A model generated the notes under the pieces. That model did no database searches, was not told the origin of the DNA, and worked only from the letters and a program-made list of their open reading frames with translations. Shown here one piece after another: positions 1 through 5,593 of a stretch of 5,593 nt of DNA. This DNA comes from DATLYB01 sp964502525 (GTDB lineage Bacteria; Bacteroidota; Bacteroidia; Chitinophagales; CAIOSU01), in assembly GCA_964502525.1 (NCBI GenBank), contig CAZCXH010000227.1:1-5593 (forward strand), read 5' to 3'. The position numbers and the translations under genes are program-made. Each line of letters starts with the position of its first letter. The stretch's first letter is position 1.

Positions 1-94
1 CTATGCCTGATTATCAAGCAGTTAACGCGATTTGCTGTCAAAGTTGAGAAAAGAGGTCTGAACATAAAAAGGAATTTACTATCTAAAATACGAT
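1..94. other. Downstream flank of the channel gene, no assigned feature
   Basis: This AT-rich stretch follows the channel gene. No terminator hairpin or REP element is visible. One plus-strand frame is open from base 1 to a stop at 112-114 and could be the tail of a convergent gene, but 37 codons without recognisable residues are not enough to call it. Confidence 0.3.
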
Positions 95-760
95 TTAATC
101 ATTTCGGTTAATCCCGCTTGCAAACTTCCCCACGAGCAAGGCGATGATGATGGCGATGTACAACTGTCCTGTGGCGCTGATGAGCGTGGCGAGGGATTTG
201 GTGCCGGGTGTTGCGGGCAGGATGTCGCCATAGCCGGTGGTGGTGTAAGTGACGAAAGCGTAATAGAACATGTCGCCCATCCGTTCGGTGACATGTTCGA
301 GGGCGGCAGGTCCTTCGGGGAAGCGATAGGCGTCAGGCTGGTAGCGGAAGATGGCGAATACCACGATGCCATAAATGACACCCACCAGCAGATAGCCGCT
401 GATGGAATCAGCGATGACGCGCTCGGTTACTGTTTTTGCCGTGGCTGTTTGCCAGATAAGCCCGAAAATGATATAAGCAAAAAAACAAACGAGGAGCGCG
501 CGCGATAAGATGGAAAGACCCGGATGGTTCATTCTGAATGAAACCCATTCAAGGATGATTAACAACATGGATGCGACAAGAATCAGGTTCCGGTGCGTTG
601 TTTGCAATGAAAATGCAGCAGCGATGACAACGAACGAGAATAACAGGTTATACGCATAGAAGTGAAACGACACCGGCAGCACCGGCACAAAAAATGACAT
701 CAGTGTCAACAATATGAGGAGGATGTTGTTTGGGAAAAATTTCCAGAAATCAGACATCAT
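95..760 (-). CDS. Small potassium channel family protein (Ion_trans_2-type pore)
   Basis: This 221-residue inner-membrane protein carries a K+ selectivity filter, TTGYGD at residues 174-179, in the context YTTTGYGDILP. A pore helix precedes it (about 160-173) and a final membrane helix follows (about 190-212, YIAIIIALLVGKF). N-terminal to the pore are about five hydrophobic stretches (roughly 12-30, 35-52, 57-72, 84-104 and 120-138). The topology is therefore six-helix-like, but no S4-type ladder of arginines is visible, so voltage gating is not supported. There is no C-terminal RCK/TrkA or cyclic-nucleotide domain, and the protein ends ten residues after the last helix. The expected role is selective K+ conduction. 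The start is one of two adjacent ATGs (760 or 757); no Shine-Dalgarno is visible. The gene lies 25 nt behind the efflux lipoprotein gene, so cotranscription is likely. The pore assignment is secure; gating and physiological role are unknown. Confidence 0.9.
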   Translation of the reverse strand: MMSDFWKFFPNNILLILLTLMSFFVPVLPVSFHFYAYNLLFSFVVIAAAFSLQTTHRNLILVASMLLIILEWVSFRMNHPGLSILSRALLVCFFAYIIFGLIWQTATAKTVTERVIADSISGYLLVGVIYGIVVFAIFRYQPDAYRFPEGPAALEHVTERMGDMFYYAFVTYTTTGYGDILPATPGTKSLATLISATGQLYIAIIIALLVGKFASGINRND

Positions 761-785
761 GCTGATGTGATAAAGAAATGAGTTA

Positions 786-2180
786 TCACCATCCGCCCCC
801 GAGGCTGCGATAGAGCGTGACGGTGCTGTTCAGTTTGCGTTGCAGCGTGAATGATTCCTGCAACTCGGCATCGAAGAGATTGGTTTGCTGGATGATGACC
901 TCCGTATAGTCTGTGTATCCGAAGTCGTACCGAGCCTGCGAAAGTTCAAGCGCCTTGCGCGATGCTTCAACTTGTTTTTTCAGAATGTCATATTCTTCAT
1001 TGTAAGTGCGGTAGCCTGCGAGCGAGTTGTCAACGTCAGCGAAAGCTTCGAGCACGGTTTGTTCGTATTGATAAAGAGTTTGTTGCGTTTTGAATTCTTC
1101 CGCTTTCTTCAGCCTTCTGTTTTTGTTGAATTGAAACAGCGGTCCGAAAATACCGGCAATGCCGTTTGCGAGGAAGCCTCCACCAGTCATCAGCGTTGCA
1201 AAAGCAGGGCTGGCAACACCGAGCAACCCCGTGAGGCTGATAGAAGGAAACATCCGCGCCTTCGCCACACCGATTTGATTGAATTGCGATTCGAGGCGTT
1301 TTTCCGCTTCGCGGATATCAGGTCTGCGCTCTAATAATTGCGAGGGCAATCCTGCGGGGATTTCAGGAACGAATGTCTGGTCGTAATTCGACAAGCCGCG
1401 AACCACAGTGCCGGGGCGCATTCCCATCAAAGTTCTGAGCGCGTTTTCGGTATAGACGATTTGCCGCTGCAAGTTCGGAATTTGAGACGCAGCGATGGAT
1501 TCCTGCTGAATCGCCTGCATCTTGTCAAGTTCAGAAGTGTAGCCTTTGTCGAAGCGCTCGGTGATGATGCGCGTGTTTTCCTGACGCGAAGCAACTGTGC
1601 GTTGCGCGATTTGCAGGCGGTTGTCAAGGTCGCGGAGGATGAAATATGATTCGGCAGTTTGCGCGACAAGGCTCACCATGAGCGCATTCCGGTTTTCCAC
1701 CTCTGCAAGCATCTGCGCCTGCGCGGATTTTTTCTGGTGGCGCACCTTGCCCCAGAGGTCAATCTCCCAATCCAGCGTGCCGTAAAGGTTGATGGAGCCT
1801 CCTTCAAGGTTACCGAGTTGTTTTGCCTCCGAGCCGGCTGTGCCGTAGCCTGCCGAGAAGCCATATCCCAACTGCGGATAAAAATTCGATTTCACAAAAC
1901 CCAATATCTGCTTTGCCTCTTCGATGCGCGCGGCTGCCGTGAGCATGTTGCGGTTGCTGTCGAGCGTCAGTTTGATGAAGCCCTGCAACACGGAGTCTCT
2001 GTACAATTCAAACCACTGAATGTTGGTGATGGAATCACTTGGCGCGGTTTGCTGCGGATATTGCGCATCCGTCTGCACTTCGGGCTTGTGAAACTTCCCG
2101 CCAACGAGACAGCCGTTGAGGGGGAGGAGGGTGACAATCACAAGAATGGAAAAGAGAATGTGCTTCTCTTGTATTTTCAA
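786..2180 (-). CDS. TolC/OprM-like outer-membrane efflux lipoprotein (NodT family)
   Basis: This is the outer-membrane channel of a tripartite RND efflux pump. Read from the TTG at 2180 it has 464 residues. The N-terminus, MKIQEKHILFSILVIVTL, leads to a lipobox LNGC with the lipidated cysteine at residue 24. Two outer-membrane efflux (OEP) repeats follow. Family hallmarks are DLWGKVR at about 141-147 and LPSQLLERRPDIREAE at about 278-293, with helical heptad-rich stretches between them. An in-frame ATG at 2261 would add 27 residues, but that extension is a translation of the neighbouring hairpin repeat and overlaps the transposase gene by 13 bp. It would also bury the signal peptide 34 residues in, so I prefer TTG. 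TTG starts are uncommon, and the first base of this codon is the last base of a repeat hairpin stem. The product should pair with the permease encoded upstream at 3452-5593. Function is confident; the start is uncertain. Confidence 0.93.
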   Translation of the reverse strand: MKIQEKHILFSILVIVTLLPLNGCLVGGKFHKPEVQTDAQYPQQTAPSDSITNIQWFELYRDSVLQGFIKLTLDSNRNMLTAAARIEEAKQILGFVKSNFYPQLGYGFSAGYGTAGSEAKQLGNLEGGSINLYGTLDWEIDLWGKVRHQKKSAQAQMLAEVENRNALMVSLVAQTAESYFILRDLDNRLQIAQRTVASRQENTRIITERFDKGYTSELDKMQAIQQESIAASQIPNLQRQIVYTENALRTLMGMRPGTVVRGLSNYDQTFVPEIPAGLPSQLLERRPDIREAEKRLESQFNQIGVAKARMFPSISLTGLLGVASPAFATLMTGGGFLANGIAGIFGPLFQFNKNRRLKKAEEFKTQQTLYQYEQTVLEAFADVDNSLAGYRTYNEEYDILKKQVEASRKALELSQARYDFGYTDYTEVIIQQTNLFDAELQESFTLQRKLNSTVTLYRSLGGGW

Positions 2181-2247
2181 TCCCGAAGGGATGAAATTTT
2201 TATAGAGATAGGTTAACCTCTTCTTTAAAACCCTGAAGGGGTGAAAT
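2179..2247 (-). repeat. Composite REP unit 1 (C-type plus T-type hairpin), left end of RAYT element
   Basis: On the minus strand it starts with a C-type hairpin at 2247-2229 whose stem has decayed to a G-T wobble (CCCCTTCAGGG). A spacer containing the palindrome AGGTTAACCT (2210-2219) follows, then an intact T-type hairpin at 2197-2179 (ATCCC TTC GGGAT). The unit starts 1 nt after the transposase stop codon and ends at the putative TTG start of the efflux lipoprotein. Its hairpins and the TTCTT/TATAG parts of its spacer match the units at 2884 and 3090, but the spacer is clearly more diverged, so this looks like the oldest copy. Confidence 0.85.
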
Positions 2248-2248
2248 A

Positions 2249-2710
2249 TCAATCTATCCATTCGAATAAATATTTTTCATCGTAAGGTACTTCAAACTTC
2301 TTTAAAAATGAGATATACTCTTCACGGAATGTTTTCTTCCGGTGATGTTCTTCCTGATTCAGGATGTAATTGTAAACCGCTTTGATGTGCGAATGGGAAT
2401 ACGAAAATGCGCCATATCCTTCCTGCCACGCAAATTTCCCTTTCACCCATTTGCGTTCGTTGATGAATTTGGTTGAATTGTTTTTGATGTCGCGGATTAA
2501 ATCGGAGATCGCCATCATTGGTCGCAATCCGATGAACGCGTGAATGTGGTCGGGCATGCCATTTACGATGATGGGTTTTTGTTCTTTGGCTTTGATGATG
2601 CCTGCGATGTATTTGTTCAATTCGTCTCTCCATTTCCTGGCAATGAGATTTTCCCTGCCTTTGACGGCAAATACAGCCTGAATGTAGATTTGGGAAAACG
2701 TGCCGGGCAT
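2249..2710 (-). CDS. REP-associated tyrosine transposase (RAYT), IS200-like Y1/HUH
   Basis: This 153-residue single-domain Y1 transposase (Transposase_17/IS200-like fold) has the usual length for the family. The HUH metal-binding motif is H55-I-H57 in MPDHIHAFIG. The catalytic tyrosine is most likely Y115, with Q119 completing the YxxxQ pattern in YNYILNQEEHHRK. WQEGYGAF at 95-102 is a further family signature. No stop, frameshift or missing catalytic residue is visible, so the gene looks intact. Such enzymes nick and join single-stranded DNA at hairpin sites. This gene is bracketed by inverted hairpin-repeat units, one beginning 1 nt after its stop codon and the other 20 nt before its ATG, as in REPtrons of other bacteria. 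The start fits the family N-terminus (MPGTFSQIYIQAVFAVKGRE). No tnpB-like gene is present. An ordinary IS200 element is the alternative, but the repeat surroundings favour a RAYT. Confidence 0.9.
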   Translation of the reverse strand: MPGTFSQIYIQAVFAVKGRENLIARKWRDELNKYIAGIIKAKEQKPIIVNGMPDHIHAFIGLRPMMAISDLIRDIKNNSTKFINERKWVKGKFAWQEGYGAFSYSHSHIKAVYNYILNQEEHHRKKTFREEYISFLKKFEVPYDEKYLFEWID

Positions 2711-2730
2711 ATCGTTGTTTGTTTGTTTTT

Positions 2731-2799
2731 ATTTCACCCCTTCGGGGTTTGGTTTTTGTTTTGTTGTTTTTTCTATAATAATGTCATCCCTTCGGGATT
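2731..2799 (+). repeat. Composite REP unit 2, right end of RAYT element
   Basis: A C-type hairpin (2731-2749, ATTTCACCCCTTCGGGGTT) is followed by a T-rich spacer ending CTATAATA, then a T-type hairpin (2781-2799, ATGTCATCCCTTCGGGATT). Both hairpins are perfect 5-bp stems with a 3-nt loop. The unit sits 20 nt upstream of the transposase ATG, in the opposite orientation to unit 1. Confidence 0.9.
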
Positions 2800-2883
2800 C
2801 ATTTTTGATTGTGTTTTATCGTTCATCACTTGTCTATAATCGTTCACCCAGGATTTAATTATTCATCTTTCTTTCCGTTTTCC

Positions 2884-2953
2884 AATCCCGAAGGGATGAA
2901 ATTATTATAGTAACACATCAACATCTTCTTTTTTAACCCCGAAGGGGTGAAAT
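2884..2953 (-). repeat. Composite REP unit 3
   Basis: On the minus strand, a C-type hairpin (2953-2935) is followed by a spacer ending CTATAATA and a T-type hairpin (2902-2884). It faces unit 2 across an 84-bp spacer (2800-2883). It lies within the first copy of the 206-bp tandem duplication and is nearly identical to unit 4. Confidence 0.9.
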
Positions 2954-2986
2954 AAATTTTTCATTCGAATCATGCTGAATTTTTTT

Positions 2987-3005
2987 ATTTCACCCCTTCG
3001 GGATT
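2987..3005 (+). repeat. Chimeric REP hairpin at duplication junction
   Basis: This 19-nt element begins as a C-type hairpin (ATTTCACCCC) and ends as a T-type (GGGATT), so its stem has one C-A mismatch, while the other copies are matched or wobble-paired. It lies exactly at the boundary between the two 206-bp tandem copies. This is what recombination between the shared CCCTTCGGG cores of a C-type and a T-type hairpin would leave, with the spacer between them lost. Confidence 0.85.
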
Positions 3006-3089
3006 CATTTTTGATTGTGTTTTATCGTTCATCACTTGTCTATAATCGTTCACCCAGGATTTAATTGTTCATCTTTCTTTCCGTTTTCC

Positions 3090-3159
3090 AATCCCGAAGG
3101 GATGAAATTTTTATAGCAACACATCAACATCTTCTTTTTTAACCCCGAAGGGGTGACAT
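3090..3159 (-). repeat. Composite REP unit 4
   Basis: On the minus strand, a C-type hairpin (3159-3141, with the ATGTCA tag variant) is followed by a spacer and a T-type hairpin (3108-3090). It lies in the second copy of the 206-bp duplication and differs from unit 3 by a few bases. It forms an inverted pair with unit 5 across only 32 bp. Confidence 0.9.
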
Positions 3160-3191
3160 AATTTTTCATTCGAATCGTGCTGAATTTTTTT

Positions 3192-3259
3192 ATTTCACCC
3201 CTTCGGGGTTAGTTTTTGTTTTTTGTTGTCTTTTATAATAATGTCATCCCTTCGGGATT
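3192..3259 (+). repeat. Composite REP unit 5
   Basis: A C-type hairpin (3192-3210) is followed by a T-rich spacer ending TTATAATA and a T-type hairpin (3241-3259). It is close to unit 2 in both hairpins and in its spacer (GTTTTTGTTTT, GTTGT and TATAATAATG are shared). It closes the repeat array on the permease side. Confidence 0.9.
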
Positions 3260-3284
3260 GTTCTGCAATTCCATTTCAATAATC

Positions 3285-3302
3285 ATTTCATCCTTCCGGA
3301 TT
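3285..3302 (+). repeat. Degraded REP hairpin
   Basis: ATTTCATCCTTCCGGATT keeps the tag and a 4-bp ATCC/GGAT stem but has lost a stem base pair relative to the T-type consensus. It is probably a decayed copy at the edge of the array. A still weaker half copy, ATTCCACCCTTCTGA, follows at 3329-3343. Confidence 0.6.
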
Positions 3303-3451
3303 CAATTTTATTTCTTCGTCAATAAATAATTCCACCCTTCTGACGAGCTACGCTACCAGTGCGACATGATACACAAACGAAGTCATTACGCGCCCACCTG
3401 CGCTCACTCATTTCATTCGTGAACTTCGGTGGGTAAACCACACAATCTTCA
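3303..3451. other. Gene-free stretch between REP array and permease gene
   Basis: I see no plausible coding frame here. It holds the half REP at 3329-3343 and, at 3393-3433, an imperfect hairpin. The outer stem is CCCACC/GGTGGG; a 3x3 internal loop separates it from an inner stem of about 6 bp with an 11-nt loop. The hairpin lies about 20 nt past the permease stop codon but no U-run follows on the minus strand, so it is not a standard intrinsic terminator. It could instead be an RNA-end-stabilising structure or chance. Confidence 0.4.
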
Positions 3452-5593
3452 TCAATGCTTCGCCTCGTCTTTCTTTTCTTCTGTTGCCGCTTTCACCACC
3501 GCTTTCTTCTTCCCCTCAATCATCACATAGAATGCGGGGATGAGAATCACTCCGATAATCGTGGCGACTAACATGCCGCTGAATACGGACATGCCCATCA
3601 CCTTGCGCCCTTCTGCGCCTGCGCCTGCGGCAGTGAGCAGCGGCACCACTCCGAGGATGAACGCGAATGACGTCATGAGGATGGGGCGGAAACGCAGCTT
3701 CGCGCCATCGAGCGCGGCTTTCATCGTCTCTTCGCCATCGAGGTCGCGCTTCATCTTGGCGAACTCCACGATGAGAATCGCGTTTTTCGCGTTAAGCCCG
3801 ATGAGCATCACCAGCCCGATTTGCGCGAACACGTTGTTGACGTAGCTGAGCGACCAGATGCCCGCGAGGAACAAGCCGAGGAACGCGCCCATCACCGCCC
3901 ACGGTGTGCCGAGCAGCACGCTGAACGGCAGCTTCCAGCTTTCATATTGCGCGGCAAGAATCAGGAACACGAAGAGCAGCGCCATGAGGAACGCCTTGCC
4001 GCCCGTGCCTTCTGCGGCTTTCTCCTGGAACGACATGTTGCTCCACTGGTAGCCCATCGTGGCGGGCAGCGTTTCGGCTGCGACTTCCTGGAGTGCTGTC
4101 AATGCTTGTGCGCTGCTGTAGCCGAGCGCGGGCACTCCGTTGATTTCGGCTGCGCGGTAGATATTGAAGTGGTTGGTGAACTGTGGTCCGCTCGTATCAC
4201 TCACCTGCGCTACGGTGCCGATGGGCACCATCTCGCCCTCTTTGTTGCGCACATAGAATTGCTGGATGCCGGTGGTGGTCATGCGGAAGTCGGCATCAGC
4301 CATGATGTAGGTTTTGTATTGCCTGCCGAACTGGTTGAAGTTGTTGATGAACGTACCGCCCAGCAGCGTGGAGAGCGTGTTGTTCACGTCATCGAGGTTC
4401 AAGCCGAGCTTGTTCACTTTTTCTTTATCAACCGTGATGCTTTTTTGCGGCACGTTGGCGCGATAGAGCGTATAGACCTTTCCGATTTCGGGACGCTCGC
4501 TTGCTGCTGCAACAAAACGCTGCGCCTGCTCGGCAAGATATTGTGGCGTGTTGCCCGCACGGTCTTGCAGCATCATCGTGAAACCCGCGCCATTGCCCAA
4601 TCCGAGGATGGGTGGTGGTCCAACGGCTATCACGGTTGCTTCGGAAATATTTTTCATTGCGAGCGCATTCACTTCCGCAACGATGTCGAGCGCGGTCTTT
4701 TTGCGCGTTGACCAGTCTTTTAATGTGATGAAAAATGTTGCTGCGTTGGGAGCCACAGTGTTGTTCAGCAGGTTGTTGCCGTTGATGGTGGTGTAGAGGG
4801 AAATCTCGGGAATATCTTTCAGCAGCGCTTCCATCTTCTGAGTTACCTTATCGGTGCGTTCGAGCGAAGCGGCATCAGGCAGCAGCACGCTAATGATGAA
4901 GTAGCCCTGGTCTTCTTCGGGAACGAAGCCAGCGGGAATTCTTTTTCCCAGCATGACTGTCAATAATACAATGATGCCAAGAACGCCCGCAGTGAGGATA
5001 AGCTTCCGTGCGAAAAATCCAGCCACCTTCACATAGCCATTCGTGAAGCTGTCGAAATAGCGGTTGAACGCAGAGAAGAATCTTGCGAGCAATCCCTTTG
5101 ATTCTTTTTTCGGCTTTAATAACAGTGCCGACAAAGCAGGGCTGAGCGTGAGCGCATTGAGCGCAGAGAACATCACAGAAATAGCAATAGTGATGGCAAA
5201 TTGCTGATACAATCTCCCTGTAATGCCGCCCGTAAATGCCACGGGCACGAACACCGCAGCGAGGATAATCGCAATCGCAACCACAGGACCGCCTACTTCT
5301 TTCATCGCTTTGCTCGTAGCTTCTTTCGGACTCAAGCCGTGCTCGATGTGGTGCATCACGGCTTCCACCACGACAATCGCGTCATCCACCACCAAGCCGA
5401 TGGCGAGCACCAGTCCGAGCAGCGACAACACATTCACCGAAAAGCCCAGCAGCGGGAACACCATGAACGTGCCGATAAGCGACACGGGAACGGTGAGCAA
5501 CGGAATGAGCGTGGCGCGCCAGTCTTGCAGGAAGATGAACACCACGAGGATTACGAGAATCACCGCTTCGAAAAGCGTATGTATGATTTCTTC
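3452..5593 (-). CDS. AcrB-like RND multidrug efflux permease (HAE1), N-terminus outside window
   Basis: This is the inner-membrane proton/drug antiporter of a tripartite efflux pump. The frame is open to the window edge. It reads EEIIHTLFEAV immediately upstream of an internal GTG at 5563, matching the family's KTLFEA region, so GTG is not the start and about 337 N-terminal residues are missing. The 713 residues present contain TM2 onward, including the proton-relay pair in GLVVDDAIVVVE (equivalent to AcrB D407/D408). PAGFVPEEDQGYF opens the second periplasmic half, and GPPPILGLGNGAGF lies in the porter domain. IGLNAKNAILIVEFAK holds the relay lysine (AcrB K940). The last TM is followed by a short lysine-rich cytoplasmic tail. 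Intact relay residues indicate a functional drug (HAE1) rather than metal (HME) type. Its outer-membrane partner is encoded downstream at 786-2180, beyond an unusual repeat-filled gap. The adaptor gene is presumably upstream. Confidence 0.95.
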   Translation of the reverse strand, partial: EEIIHTLFEAVILVILVVFIFLQDWRATLIPLLTVPVSLIGTFMVFPLLGFSVNVLSLLGLVLAIGLVVDDAIVVVEAVMHHIEHGLSPKEATSKAMKEVGGPVVAIAIILAAVFVPVAFTGGITGRLYQQFAITIAISVMFSALNALTLSPALSALLLKPKKESKGLLARFFSAFNRYFDSFTNGYVKVAGFFARKLILTAGVLGIIVLLTVMLGKRIPAGFVPEEDQGYFIISVLLPDAASLERTDKVTQKMEALLKDIPEISLYTTINGNNLLNNTVAPNAATFFITLKDWSTRKKTALDIVAEVNALAMKNISEATVIAVGPPPILGLGNGAGFTMMLQDRAGNTPQYLAEQAQRFVAAASERPEIGKVYTLYRANVPQKSITVDKEKVNKLGLNLDDVNNTLSTLLGGTFINNFNQFGRQYKTYIMADADFRMTTTGIQQFYVRNKEGEMVPIGTVAQVSDTSGPQFTNHFNIYRAAEINGVPALGYSSAQALTALQEVAAETLPATMGYQWSNMSFQEKAAEGTGGKAFLMALLFVFLILAAQYESWKLPFSVLLGTPWAVMGAFLGLFLAGIWSLSYVNNVFAQIGLVMLIGLNAKNAILIVEFAKMKRDLDGEETMKAALDGAKLRFRPILMTSFAFILGVVPLLTAAGAGAEGRKVMGMSVFSGMLVATIIGVILIPAFYVMIEGKKKAVVKAATEEKKDEAKH

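Larger units (their letters stand above)
2179..2799. mobile_element. REPtron-like element: RAYT gene between inverted composite REP units
   Basis: The transposase gene (2249-2710) lies between two composite hairpin units in opposite orientation, 2179-2247 and 2731-2799, whose ATKTCA tags point inward. Together they make a 621-bp symmetrical element with imperfect ends of about 69 bp. Both units contain two hairpins in the same order and a spacer ending near TATAA(T/A)AAT. Family knowledge: RAYT genes in gammaproteobacteria are flanked by inverted REPs, but those are usually single hairpins with a GTAG/GTGG-type tag. Here the tag is ATTTCA or ATGTCA and each end carries two hairpins. No direct target duplication could be identified, which is expected for a Y1 enzyme. 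Whether the element moves as a unit is inferred from symmetry. Confidence 0.7.
2788..3198. repeat. 206-bp tandem duplication within the REP array
   Basis: Copy 1 (2788-2993) and copy 2 (2994-3198) align end to end with about five substitutions and one single-base deletion, so the duplication is recent relative to the divergence of the hairpin units. Each copy holds an 84-bp unique spacer, a minus-strand composite unit and the short inner segment with CATTCGAAT. The repeat begins and ends inside hairpin cores. Confidence 0.9.
3090..3259. mobile_element. Possible non-autonomous (MITE-like) derivative of the RAYT element
   Basis: Units 4 and 5 form the same inverted, tags-inward arrangement as the two ends of the RAYT element but enclose only 32 bp. 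That insert contains CATTCGAAT (3167-3175), 7 nt from the unit edge. The same nine bases occur at 2259-2267 in the last codons of the transposase gene, 11 nt from the edge of unit 1. This fits an internal deletion that kept a trace of the gene's 3' end. The trace is short, so the derivation is an inference. Confidence 0.5.

Noticed and set aside
1..65. Minus-strand open frame from an ATG at 65 running off the left edge
   Set aside because: It has only 21 codons, no upstream signal and no recognisable sequence.
885..2216. Several plus-strand frames of 100-185 codons opposite the efflux lipoprotein gene
   Set aside because: They are antisense to a gene with clear family motifs, have no homology-like features, and look like shadows of codon bias on the other strand.
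2181..2261. N-terminal 27-residue extension of the efflux lipoprotein from ATG 2261
   Set aside because: It translates the composite repeat unit, overlaps the transposase gene and displaces the lipoprotein signal. Treated as an alternative start only.
2540..2839. Plus-strand 99-codon frame spanning the transposase 5' end and REP unit 2
   Set aside because: It is antisense to the transposase and then runs through repeats. Its Phe/Cys-rich translation comes from T-rich spacer DNA.
2177..3302. Repeat array considered as a CRISPR
   Set aside because: The repeats are short hairpins in both orientations with related, not unique, spacers of unequal length. There are no cas genes, and a RAYT gene is present instead.
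3393..3433. Intrinsic terminator for the permease gene
   Set aside because: No run of T follows the hairpin on the minus strand, and the stem is interrupted. Kept only as an unassigned structure.
3821..4711. Plus-strand 296-codon open frame opposite the permease gene
   Set aside because: It is antisense to strongly conserved RND coding sequence, has the Arg/His/Glu-rich composition typical of a shadow frame, and shows no recognisable motif.

Overview
The window looks like a Bacteroidota-type genome, possibly Chitinophagales or a relative, at roughly half GC in genes and AT-rich between them. The evidence is the residue pattern of the RND pump and NodT-type lipoprotein, the lack of clear Shine-Dalgarno sites, and a transposase of the WQEGYGAF / NQEEHH kind that is common in that phylum. 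The taxonomic guess is tentative.

All four convincing genes lie on the minus strand. Read in the direction of transcription (right to left) they are: the C-terminal two-thirds of an AcrB-like HAE1 RND efflux permease (5593 to 3452, N-terminus outside the window); a long gene-free stretch (3451 to 2711) filled mostly with short hairpin repeats; a small HUH/Y1 REP-associated tyrosine transposase (2710 to 2249); a TolC/OprM-like outer-membrane efflux lipoprotein (about 2180 to 786); and a small potassium-channel protein with a TTGYGD selectivity filter (760 to 95). Permease and outer-membrane factor are normally adjacent and cotranscribed. Here about 1.2 kb of transposase and repeat DNA separates them.

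The noteworthy part is 2179-3302. Nine full copies of a 19-nt hairpin element (consensus ATKTCAYCCCTTCGGGRTT) remain apart from one single-base stem change, along with one degraded and one chimeric copy and a weak half copy. Ten of them form five composite units of about 69 bp. Each unit is a C-type hairpin (ACCCC/GGGGT), a spacer of about 31 nt and a T-type hairpin (ATCCC/GGGAT), both in the same orientation. Two units in opposite orientation bracket the transposase gene exactly, giving a 621-bp inverted, REPtron-like element (2179-2799). A second inverted pair encloses only about 32 bp (3090-3259) and looks like a non-autonomous, MITE-like derivative. A 206-bp stretch of the array is tandemly duplicated, and the junction is a chimeric hairpin, half C-type and half T-type.

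The left edge of the element coincides with the likely start codon of the outer-membrane factor, so the element seems to have inserted at, and partly rebuilt, the 5' end of that gene. Functionally the window encodes a tripartite drug-efflux system (its adaptor is presumably upstream, outside the window), split by a selfish or domesticated REP/RAYT locus and followed by a K+ channel gene.
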